From positions 2,816,501-2,880,500 of the forward strand of contig NZ_JAPEPW010000001.1 of NCBI RefSeq assembly GCF_026339955.1: a stretch of DNA of 64,000 bases, in the 5' to 3' direction. Of this stretch, positions 34,038 to 40,981 are shown piece by piece. The stretch is from Streptomyces sp. NBC_01549 (lineage in GTDB: Bacteria > Actinomycetota > Actinomycetes > Streptomycetales > Streptomycetaceae). A program made the translations under genes and the position numbers. Every line of letters starts with the position of its first letter. The first letter of the stretch is position 1. The notes under the pieces were generated by a model, which was not told where the DNA came from, ran no database searches, and saw only the letters and a list, made by a program, of their open reading frames with translations.

Positions 34038-34182
34038 GGTGTCTCCGCGGGTGAAGTTTCACGGCGCCGGAAGGTGGGCACAGCAGACCGGAAAGTGGGC
34101 ACGACGGCCAGAAAATTCGCCGGAAATTCAATCCGGAACAACCAGGAACGACCGGGGCTGAACCAGGGCCGAACCGGAAGGA

Positions 34183-34240
34183 AGAAAAAAAGCAGGTGGC
34201 CGGGGCCCGCACCTCGTGGTGCAGGTCCCGGCCACCTGTA
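34183..34240 (-). terminator. Intrinsic terminator of the cold-shock gene, with U tract
   Basis: On the minus strand CAGGTGGCCGGG pairs with CCCGGCCACCTG across an inner GC helix, followed by TTTTTTTCTTCC. Canonical U-tract terminators are uncommon in Streptomyces, so efficient termination of an abundant transcript is likely. Confidence 0.88.
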
Positions 34241-34282
34241 AGCGTCGGCCGACTCAGAAGTCAGGCGTCAGCGGGTCCCGGA

Positions 34283-34486
34283 CTAGGCGGGGACGATGTT
34301 CTCCGCCTGCGGGCCCTTCTGGCCCTGCGTGACGTCGAAGGTCACCTTCTGGCCTTCCTGGAGCTCACGGAAGCCCTGGGTGGCGATGTTCGAGTAGTGG
34401 GCGAAGACGTCGGCGCCGCCGCCGTCCTGCTCGATGAAGCCGAAGCCCTTTTCCGCGTTGAACCACTTCACGGTGCCAGTAGCCAT
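34283..34486 (-). CDS. Cold-shock protein (CspA family)
   Basis: 67 residues; ATG 34486 has AAGGAG at ideal spacing. RNP1 is [12 protein letters not shown]2 VFAHYSNI, and the start is [17 protein letters not shown]. Five-stranded OB-fold RNA chaperone that binds single-stranded nucleic acids. High codon quality and a strong terminator indicate high expression. A long upstream region on the minus strand (34487-34878) may hold a regulated leader. Confidence 0.96.
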   Translation of the reverse strand: MATGTVKWFNAEKGFGFIEQDGGGADVFAHYSNIATQGFRELQEGQKVTFDVTQGQKGPQAENIVPA

Positions 34487-34878
34487 GTCAAATCTCCTTC
34501 GGGGCAAAGCTCGAGGACCCACACTGTGCGGGTCCGCGTCGCCGCAATGATTGCCCCATCCGGAAAAAATCCCGGATAATTCAGAAGCGACCGACCGGTA
34601 CGGACCGGAAAGTGCGCTCCAAGACTTTGGGAACCACAACTGCAACTGATATCGACACTAGCACGTGCGGCACCCGGAGGGCGGCGCACTATCTCACCCC
34701 ACCCCGGGGAATAAAAAAAACCGCCCGGACGGCGGCCCATTTTCTATCCCGGCCATGACAGATATTCCCCTCGAGGCCCGGCCGCTCACCCGGACGGCCC
34801 GGTGCGCTGGTGGGCCGCCCGCCCCGGTGGTGGCGTGGGAGCGACACCCGCGCGTCCGCCCCCCAGGAGGCCTCCGCC
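34487..34878. other. Divergent spacer between the cold-shock gene and the lipoprotein gene
   Basis: 392 bp without a gene that I can support. It is less GC-rich than its surroundings in 34530-34650 (CCGGATAATTCAGAAGCG and nearby), as expected for a promoter and leader of the cold-shock gene. It contains the minus-strand hairpin with U tract at 34712-34735 described separately, and the lipoprotein ribosome site CCAGGAGG at 34863-34870. Confidence 0.6.
34712..34735 (-). terminator. Orphan intrinsic terminator on the minus strand
   Basis: Read on the minus strand, CCGCC-GTCCG-GGCGG is followed directly by TTTTTTTTAT. It lies 225 bp upstream of the cold-shock ATG with no gene before it on that strand, so it either ends a short antisense RNA or forms an attenuator in a long cold-shock leader. 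Confidence 0.6.
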
Positions 34879-35862
34879 ATGAAGGTTCCGAACGGCCCGA
34901 CCGGCCCGTACCGTCTCCTCGTCCGTGCCCTGACCGCGGGCGTCCTGGTGTCGGCGTCCGCGTGCTCGTTGCACGGCATCAAGAGGCAGGCGGACGCTCC
35001 GTCCGTCATACCGCCCGCCTCCTCCATCGCCCCGTCCCTCACCGCCGCCCAGGCCTCGGCCGCGCTGATCACCCAGGGCGAGCTGGGCGGTCGCTGGTCC
35101 GCCACGCAGGGCGGAGCGACCTGGCGGGACGGGCTCCTCAAGGGCAGGACGGACACACCGGACTGTCAGCGACTGCTCGACGGCCTGTACGCCGAGGATC
35201 TGCTGGGCGAGCCGAAGGGACCCCGGGCCGTCGTGGGCCTCGACGCGATCGACAACGCGGCCCAACTGCGCTACCAGGTCGCCTCGTACGCCGCCCCTTC
35301 GGAAGTGGACGCCAAGCTGGCCTGGTTGCGGACGCTGCCCGCGAAGTGCGCGCAGTTCACGTCCACGGACGTGCGGGGCGGGCGGCTCAACGTGACGGTC
35401 GTGCCCGCTGTGTTGCCCGGGGTGGGTGACGCGCGGGAGGGTCTTCGACTGACGATGAGCGGTCAGCCGTCGGTTGACAGCCGTGACACTTCCGGCGGGG
35501 GATCGGTCCTGACGCTGGACTTCGCCGCCGTGCGGGTCGGGGACCGGGCGGTCTCCCTCACCAACGGCGGGCTCAGCGGGGCGGCGCAGGACTCCACCCA
35601 GCAGGCCGTCCAACTCGGCACGCAACGCCTCCAGAACGTGCTGGCGGGCCGGCCCCCGACCACCGCGCCGACCGACATCCCCACCGACACGCCCGTCCAG
35701 ACTCCTGCCGACCCGCCGACCCACAGGCCCGCCCAGCCCCCTGCCGACCCACCGACCTACACGCCCGCCCAGACCCCCACCGACACTCCAGCCGAAACCC
35801 TCACCGAAGGCACCGACACCGCCGGCCTCACCGACACCGTCGACACCGCCCAAGAGGGCTGA
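34879..35862 (+). CDS. Hypothetical lipoprotein with Thr/Pro repeat tail
   Basis: 327 residues from ATG 34879, preceded by CCAGGAGG. The signal peptide ends ASAC (lipobox-like VSASAC). The domain (about 50-255) contains paired Cys (TPDCQRLLDGLYAEDL; LPAKCAQFTSTD), which may form a disulfide, and resembles PknH-sensor-like/secreted Streptomyces domains. The C-terminal ~65 residues are low-complexity TPADPPT/TDTPA repeats. Function unknown. Confidence 0.72.
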   Translation: MKVPNGPTGPYRLLVRALTAGVLVSASACSLHGIKRQADAPSVIPPASSIAPSLTAAQASAALITQGELGGRWSATQGGATWRDGLLKGRTDTPDCQRLLDGLYAEDLLGEPKGPRAVVGLDAIDNAAQLRYQVASYAAPSEVDAKLAWLRTLPAKCAQFTSTDVRGGRLNVTVVPAVLPGVGDAREGLRLTMSGQPSVDSRDTSGGGSVLTLDFAAVRVGDRAVSLTNGGLSGAAQDSTQQAVQLGTQRLQNVLAGRPPTTAPTDIPTDTPVQTPADPPTHRPAQPPADPPTYTPAQTPTDTPAETLTEGTDTAGLTDTVDTAQEG

Positions 35863-35902
35863 ACCCAGGGACGGGCACCGGACTTGACCCGTCGGACAGG
35901 CC

Positions 35903-36382
35903 CTAGGGAAGCGTGTCTGCGCGGACTCCCATCCGGCGCAACAGGGCCAGCAGTGTGGCCCGTTCCTCCTCGTCCAGCGGGGCGAAGGACGCGCCGAGCA
36001 CCTCGCGCGCGACCTCACCGCCCGCCTCCAGGATCCGTTCGCCCGCCTCGGTGAGGTGGTGCTCGATCCGGCGTCCGCGGCCGGGCCGGCGTTCTACGAG
36101 GTGCTGGGCGGCGAGCCGGCTCGCGAGCGTGCCGAAGGACTGGTCGCCCTGGAAGGTCGCCAGCGCCAGTTCGTGCGCGGAGGCGCCTGGCGATCGGGCG
36201 ATGGCGCGCAGCGCGTCCCACTGGGCGAGGGTCGTACCGACTTGCGCGAGCCGGGTGTCGAGCGCCCGGTGGTGCCGGTACTGCGCCTCCTTCACCGCCC
36301 GCCCCAGCACTTCGAGGTCGACCGGACCCACGCGCACCCGGCCCACCCGCTCCCGCTCCACGTTCCCCTGTTCCACCGTCAT
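35903..36382 (-). CDS. MarR-family transcriptional regulator
   Basis: 159 residues. The winged helix reads LAQWDALRAIARSPGASAHELALATFQGDQSFGTLASRLAAQHLVERR with the wing GRGRRIEHHLTEAG. It is divergent from an alpha/beta hydrolase across 63 bp containing a 36-bp near-perfect palindrome adjacent to both starts, a classical MarR autoregulatory arrangement. Its ligand could be a phenolic or other small molecule handled by the hydrolase (inference). Confidence 0.92.
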   Translation of the reverse strand: MTVEQGNVERERVGRVRVGPVDLEVLGRAVKEAQYRHHRALDTRLAQVGTTLAQWDALRAIARSPGASAHELALATFQGDQSFGTLASRLAAQHLVERRPGRGRRIEHHLTEAGERILEAGGEVAREVLGASFAPLDEEERATLLALLRRMGVRADTLP

Positions 36383-36399
36383 GCCTCGATTCTAATCCC

Positions 36400-36435
36400 G
36401 TATCTACGCTTGCGTATATACGTATGCGTAGATAC
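36400..36435. promoter_or_regulatory. 36-bp palindromic operator in the MarR/hydrolase spacer
   Basis: Arms GTATCTACGC and GCGTAGATAC match exactly, and the centre TGCGTATATACGTA pairs with one mismatch; 16 of 18 base pairs fit. AT-rich against the genome background and placed 17 bp from the regulator start and 11 bp from the hydrolase start. Very likely the MarR binding site controlling both genes. Confidence 0.8.
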
Positions 36436-36445
36436 AGTCTGGCGC

Positions 36446-37294
36446 ATGGCCGACACCGAAGCACGCACCGTGACACGCACCGTCCACATCCGCCCCGACC
36501 TCCCCCTCACCCTCACCGAGAGCGGCCCGGCCGACGGCCGGATCGCGCTCGTTCTGCACGGGGGTGGCGGGCCTGCCACCGTGCGGTCCATCGCCGCGCA
36601 CCTCTCCGAGCGGATGCGGGTCGTCCTGCCGACACACCCGGGCTGGAACGGGGCCGAGCGGCCCGACTGGTTCACCGGCGTGGACGACCTCGCCCTCGCC
36701 TATCTGCAGTGGCTCAAGGACGAGGGCCACCGCGACGTCCTCGTCGTCGGCTCCTCGCTCGGCGGCTGGACCGCCGCCGAGATGGCCGTCCGCGACGACG
36801 GCGACCGCATCACCGGCCTCGCGCTCGTCAACTCCGCCGGGGTGGACGTGCCCGGCGAGCCGGTCCGCGACGTCTTCGCCCTCGACCCGGGGGAGATCAG
36901 CACGTACTCCTTCCACGACCCGGCCCGCTTCGGCGTGAACCCCGCGACCCTCACCGAGGACCAGATCACGGCCCAGAAGGCCAACATGGTGACCATGCGG
37001 ACGCTGTGCGGGGACCCGTACATGCACGATCCGAAGCTGCTGAACCGCCTCGGGCGCGTCCAGGTCCCGGCCCTCGTGCTGTGGGGGGAGAGCGACCGCA
37101 TCGTGACGCCCGCGTACGGGCGGGCCTTCGCGGCGGCGTTCGCCGACGCGCGGTTCGTCACCGTGCCCGAGGCCGGTCATCTGCCCCACATCGAGCAGCC
37201 CGCCAGGAGCTTCGCCGCGCTCGACGCCTACCTCGACGACATCTACCCGGCCGGTACGGCCGCCACCGACGGCACGGGCGTGCCGACGGTCTGA
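36446..37294 (+). CDS. Alpha/beta hydrolase
   Basis: 282 residues from ATG 36446. Oxyanion HGGGGPATVRSIAAHL, nucleophile elbow VVGSSLGGWTA (Ser), Asp near LWGESDRIVTP and His in VPEAGHLPHIEQP complete the triad. Similar to esterases or C-C hydrolases of the alpha/beta fold. It is probably controlled by the divergent MarR regulator. Its 3' end overlaps the next minus-strand gene by 52 bp (convergent). Confidence 0.88.
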   Translation: MADTEARTVTRTVHIRPDLPLTLTESGPADGRIALVLHGGGGPATVRSIAAHLSERMRVVLPTHPGWNGAERPDWFTGVDDLALAYLQWLKDEGHRDVLVVGSSLGGWTAAEMAVRDDGDRITGLALVNSAGVDVPGEPVRDVFALDPGEISTYSFHDPARFGVNPATLTEDQITAQKANMVTMRTLCGDPYMHDPKLLNRLGRVQVPALVLWGESDRIVTPAYGRAFAAAFADARFVTVPEAGHLPHIEQPARSFAALDAYLDDIYPAGTAATDGTGVPTV

Positions 37295-38013
37295 CCGGGC
37301 GAGGCCGCCGTGCCACCGACGCCGCCCGGCAGGACCGAGCCGTCGCTCGCCGACGGATCCAGGCCCGTCGCGGTCGGGGTGGCCGACGCGCCCTCGATCT
37401 CGATCGCCGCGCCCGGCGCCAACTGCTCGTACAGCCACTGCGCGTCCGCGCGGCGCAGGCCGATCCAGCCGCTCGTGACGTCGTAGCTCCCGGGGGCCTT
37501 CTCGTCGCTCGTGAGGGCTCCGATGACGTTCGTCGTGCCGTCGGCGGCGCGCAGACCGATCGCCCAGGCCACCTTCTCCACGTACTTGCCCGAGAACATG
37601 GGCACCGCCTTCGCCTCCTCCTTCGTGACGACCGTCATCCGTCCCGTCGCCGTGGGGTAGTGGACGGAACCGGAGGAGATCGGCAGTTCGCGGCCCGCGA
37701 CCGTCAGCACGCGCCGCGCGAGGTCGACGGTGGCGACGGGTCCGGCGGGGGTGCGGGTCGGGGCGGGTGTGCTGGGCGGGGCGGTGGGGCTCGCGGCCGG
37801 GGAGGGGCGGTCCTCGCGGTCGCCGCCGGTGAGGTTCAGGGCCACGATCAGGGCCAGGCTCGCGGCGGCGCAGGCACCGGCGACGGTCACGGCGGTCCGT
37901 CGAAAACGCCGGCGGCGTACGGCCCGCAGCCGGATCTCGGCGCCGGACAGCGACGGGGGTGTCTCGGCGTCCTGGGCCAACTCGCGCAGGCCGGAGGCGA
38001 GTTCATCGGACAC
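37243..38013 (-). CDS. Membrane-anchored L,D-transpeptidase-like protein lacking catalytic residues
   Basis: 256 residues from GTG 38013, overlapping the sigma factor stop by 11 bp. A cytoplasmic ~38-residue N-terminus precedes a membrane helix (about 40-60), then a Pro/Thr linker and a YkuD-like domain (about 95-208: VDLARRVLTVAGRELPIS, TATGRMTVVTKEE, ADAQWLYEQLAPGA). Where active enzymes have T-H-G-C it reads T-S-G-W (180-183, SGWIGLRRAD), so both His and Cys are replaced. Coupling to the sigma factor suggests an envelope sensor or anti-sigma role (inference). Confidence 0.75.
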   Translation of the reverse strand: MSDELASGLRELAQDAETPPSLSGAEIRLRAVRRRRFRRTAVTVAGACAAASLALIVALNLTGGDREDRPSPAASPTAPPSTPAPTRTPAGPVATVDLARRVLTVAGRELPISSGSVHYPTATGRMTVVTKEEAKAVPMFSGKYVEKVAWAIGLRAADGTTNVIGALTSDEKAPGSYDVTSGWIGLRRADAQWLYEQLAPGAAIEIEGASATPTATGLDPSASDGSVLPGGVGGTAASPGQTVGTPVPSVAAVPAG

Positions 38014-38623
38014 GGTCGTCCTCCCTCTTCCCCTCGTCCGTCGGGTTCAGCGAGTGCGCGGAGCCCGGCGAGTCCGGGGAGCCCGCAAAACCCGCGGACG
38101 GTTTCCCCCTGTCCGCGCTCTTCTTCCCCCCGCCGGCGGTCTCCCACTCGTCCGCCGTCGCCAGCGTCTGCGCCAGCGCCGCCCGGCCGCGGGACAGCCG
38201 GGCCTTGACCGTGCCCACGGGGGCACCGGTTTCGGAGGCTACCTGCTCGACACTGAGGTCGCACAGATGGTGCAGGACCACTGCCATCCGCTGCGCCTCG
38301 GGCAGCGTGCGCAACGCGGCGACCAGCGCGGTGCGTTCGGGGTCGGGGCCCGGCGTGTGCTCGGGTGGCGGGGTGCGGCGGACGAGTTCGAGCCAGCGGC
38401 GCGCACGGCGCCAGCGGCTCACCGCGAGCCGCATCGCCACGGTCCGTATCCACGCCTCGGGTGCCCCTTCGGCGAGGAACTCCCGGCGCCGGTCCCAGGC
38501 GCGGACGAACGCCTCCTGGACGACGTCCTGCGCCTCGCCGTGGTCCCCGGTGAACGCGTAGAGCTGCCCGGTCAGCCGGGGGAACGCGGCGGCGTAGAAC
38601 GCGTCGAACTCTTCCTCGGTCAT
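38003..38623 (-). CDS. ECF sigma factor (SigE-like)
   Basis: 206 residues from ATG 38623. Region 2 is FDAFYAAAFPRLTGQLYAFTGDHGEAQDVVQEAFVRAW; region 4 is LPEAQRMAVVLHHL, then LSVEQVASETGAPVGTVKARLSRG. The C-terminal ~45 residues are a disordered Gly/Ser/Lys tail. It shares an 11-bp overlap with the membrane L,D-transpeptidase-like gene and is divergent from the active L,D-transpeptidase at 38758, which could be a target (inference from position). Confidence 0.9.
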   Translation of the reverse strand: MTEEEFDAFYAAAFPRLTGQLYAFTGDHGEAQDVVQEAFVRAWDRRREFLAEGAPEAWIRTVAMRLAVSRWRRARRWLELVRRTPPPEHTPGPDPERTALVAALRTLPEAQRMAVVLHHLCDLSVEQVASETGAPVGTVKARLSRGRAALAQTLATADEWETAGGGKKSADRGKPSAGFAGSPDSPGSAHSLNPTDEGKREDDRVR

Positions 38624-38757
38624 GCCCCCCGTATCTTCCTCGGTCGTGCCCTCGCCGGAGACTTCGGAATTTCCGCCGCCCCGTGCAACCCGGCGGTCCG
38701 TGCCGTGCGTACAGGTCCCGTACGCCGCACATCGAAACACACCGCAGGGGGATCAGG

Positions 38758-39696
38758 ATGACCAGCAGAGCCAGAAGCCGTCGCCTCGCGGCGAGTTGGA
38801 CGGCGGCCGCCGTGTGCGCGCTCGCGCTCGCCGGCTGCTCGAAGGGGTCGGTGACGGGGAGCGCGGGCACCGAGGTGGACGCGGCGGCGAAGCCGAAGGC
38901 GACGGTCGATCAGAAGCGGACCCCGGGGCCCGTCACGGCCAAGCCCCTCGCGAAACTGACCGGCGCGCACATCAACATCGCCGACGGGCAGACCGTGGGC
39001 GTCGGCATGCCGATATCCGTCACCTTCGACCACGCGATACCGGCCGGTGAACGGGCCGAGGTGGAACGGCAGTTGAAGGTCGACGTCGATGTCGAGGGCT
39101 CCTGGAGCTGGGTGAAGGACCGCGATCTGCTCGAAGGGCAGCGGGTGGACTTCCGGCCGCGCGCGTACTGGAGCCCGGGCACCGAGGTCACCGTCCGGGC
39201 GGGCTCGGGCATCACCCGGCACTTCACCGTGGGCCGCTCGCTCGTCGCCGTCGTGAACGTGCGCACGCACCGGATGAAGGTCGTCAAGGACGGGCAGACG
39301 CGGATCGTCCCGATCACCGCGGGCGCCCCGGGCATGGACACCTGGAACGGCACGATGGTCGTCTCCGACAAGGCGGCCAAGGTCTTCATGAACTCGCGGA
39401 CCGTCGGCTACGGCGACGCCTACGCGGGCTATTACTACTACGCCGTCCACCTCACCACCTCCGGGACCTACCTCCACCAGAACCCGAAGGCCAATACGTA
39501 CGCCGGGCACCAGAACGTCACCCACGGATGCGTCGGACTCGCGACGGACGGCACCGCCAAGAAGTTCTACGACGAGGTCATCCCCGGCGACGTCGTCACC
39601 GTCGTCGGCTCCAAGGACACGGTGGCCGTGGGCAACGGCTACGGCGACTGGAACGCGGACTGGGCCCGGTGGCGGGCCGGCAGCGCGCTGAGGTGA
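38758..39696 (+). CDS. L,D-transpeptidase lipoprotein with Ig-like domain
   Basis: 312 residues. Lipobox LALAGC (Cys27). An Ig-like bacterial domain (about 65-160) precedes the YkuD domain with HQNVTHGCVGLATD (His256, Cys258). It forms 3-3 cross-links in outer peptidoglycan or attaches proteins. The Ig-like/YkuD arrangement matches actinobacterial LdtMt-type enzymes. Start of an operon with a sigma factor, membrane protein and transglycosylase (39693-42816). Confidence 0.93.
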   Translation: MTSRARSRRLAASWTAAAVCALALAGCSKGSVTGSAGTEVDAAAKPKATVDQKRTPGPVTAKPLAKLTGAHINIADGQTVGVGMPISVTFDHAIPAGERAEVERQLKVDVDVEGSWSWVKDRDLLEGQRVDFRPRAYWSPGTEVTVRAGSGITRHFTVGRSLVAVVNVRTHRMKVVKDGQTRIVPITAGAPGMDTWNGTMVVSDKAAKVFMNSRTVGYGDAYAGYYYYAVHLTTSGTYLHQNPKANTYAGHQNVTHGCVGLATDGTAKKFYDEVIPGDVVTVVGSKDTVAVGNGYGDWNADWARWRAGSALR

Positions 39697-39716
39697 GGCA
39701 GCGCGCTGAAGTGAGG
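39681..39716. repeat. 18-bp tandem duplication at the gene junction
   Basis: CAGCGCGCTGAGGTGAGG is repeated once with one change (AAG for AGG). The first copy carries the L,D-transpeptidase stop and a GTG; the second carries another in-frame GTG, so the next gene has two possible starts 18 bp apart. Confidence 0.85.
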
Positions 39717-40274
39717 AACGGCGAGTTCGTCCCGTACGCCACCACGGCCTGGCCCCGACTGGTCCGCGCCGCGCATCTGCTCACCGGGGACCTCGACGAG
39801 GCCGAGGATCTCGTCAGGACCGCGCTGGCCCGGGTCCGTGCCCGCTGGCGGCGCATCCCGCGCGACGACATCGACTTCTACGTACGGCGTTCGCTGGTCA
39901 GAACCCACCTCGGCCGGGCGCGCAGGACACGCGCCGCGCGTCTGCTGACACCGTTGCTGCCCGCGCGGGCGCGCCGGGCCGTGCCGGTCGCCGCGCGGAC
40001 CGCCGACCGGCGGGACGCGCTCGGCAGGGCGCTGGCCGCGCTGCCCGCGCGGCAGCGGGCCGTGGTGGTGCTGCGCCACGGGGAGGGCCTGAGCGAGGCC
40101 GAGATCGCGCAGCTGCTCGGCTGTTCGGCCGGCACGGTCAAGGCGCACGCCCGGCGCGGTCTGGCGGCCCTGCGCGTCCATCCGTCTCTCGCCGCCCGCC
40201 TCGCCGCCTCGACCGCCCCCTCCGTCGCCCCGTCCCCCGCTCGCCGACACCCCGTCTCCGGAGCCCGCTCATGA
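39693..40274 (+). CDS. SigE-family ECF sigma factor
   Basis: 193 residues from GTG 39693 (GTGA overlap with the preceding stop) or 187 from GTG 39711. Region 2: FVPYATTAWPRLVRAAHLLTGDLDEAEDLVRTALA; region 4: LSEAEIAQLLGCSAGTVKAHARRGLAAL. It is the second sigma factor within 1.1 kb. Overlaps the next ATG (ATGA). Confidence 0.88.
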   Translation: MRQRAEVRNGEFVPYATTAWPRLVRAAHLLTGDLDEAEDLVRTALARVRARWRRIPRDDIDFYVRRSLVRTHLGRARRTRAARLLTPLLPARARRAVPVAARTADRRDALGRALAALPARQRAVVVLRHGEGLSEAEIAQLLGCSAGTVKAHARRGLAALRVHPSLAARLAASTAPSVAPSPARRHPVSGARS

Positions 40275-40981
40275 AACGTCACCGCAAGTTCCCGCGCCCG
40301 TCGGCCGAGGCCGAGCGGCTGCGCGAGGTGTTCACCGAAGCCGCCTACGACGTCACTCCCTCGGCCGTACCGCTGGCCGCCATCGAGCGCGCGGGCCTGC
40401 GGCGCAAGCGGCGCCGTACGGCCGCGGTGGCGGGGTCCGCGTGCGCCCTGCTGGTGGTCCCGCTGGCCGTGGTCGCACTGCGCGAGGCCGTGTCCTCGGG
40501 GGCGGGAGACGAGCGCGCGGCGTCCCCCTCCGGTCTGCCCATGACCACGGTGCGGGTCGTGACCGCCGGCGAACGGGTCGAGGTCGCGCACGGCATCAAG
40601 ATCTGGCTCACCGAGGACGGGGAGCACTGGTCCTCGCCCGCCGGCTCCGGACCGCGGTTCACCAGCGTAAAAGCCGGTGCCACCGACCCGAGCGAGCCCG
40701 GCGTCACCGTCCGGCAGGAGGGTGCGGGCGACCTGGGGTACTTCCTCTCCGGCCTCTACCGCGGCGAGAACGAGGCGGCGCGGGTCGAGGTCGGGACCAC
40801 CTCGGGCCAGATCGCGGGCACGGCCCTCACCCTCGCGGGCGACCCGCACTGGGGAGTCTGGTACGCGATGGTGAACACGACGAAGTCGATCGCCCCCGGC
40901 ACGTCCGTCGATGTGACCAGGAGAATCACGGTGTACGACTCGGCGGGCGGGGTGATCGCGAGCACGGGGGCCGCCCGGTGA
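40271..40981 (+). CDS. Membrane protein, putative anti-sigma partner
   Basis: 236 residues. A cytoplasmic N-terminus (LREVFTEAAYDVTPSAVPLAAIERAGLRRKRR) typical of proteins following SigE-like factors, one membrane helix (about 51-70, AAVAGSACALLVVPLAVVAL), then an extracellular beta-rich domain (VAHGIKIWLTEDGEHWSSP; HWGVWYAMVNTTKS). No enzyme motif. Coupled to sigma factor and transglycosylase. Anti-sigma role is inferred from position and topology. Confidence 0.7.
   Translation: MKRHRKFPRPSAEAERLREVFTEAAYDVTPSAVPLAAIERAGLRRKRRRTAAVAGSACALLVVPLAVVALREAVSSGAGDERAASPSGLPMTTVRVVTAGERVEVAHGIKIWLTEDGEHWSSPAGSGPRFTSVKAGATDPSEPGVTVRQEGAGDLGYFLSGLYRGENEAARVEVGTTSGQIAGTALTLAGDPHWGVWYAMVNTTKSIAPGTSVDVTRRITVYDSAGGVIASTGAAR

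Noticed and set aside
34754..34870. Open frame starting ATG 34755 before the lipoprotein gene
   Set aside because: Runs into the lipoprotein gene out of frame and has Arg/Pro-rich nonsense composition; the lipoprotein start has CCAGGAGG.
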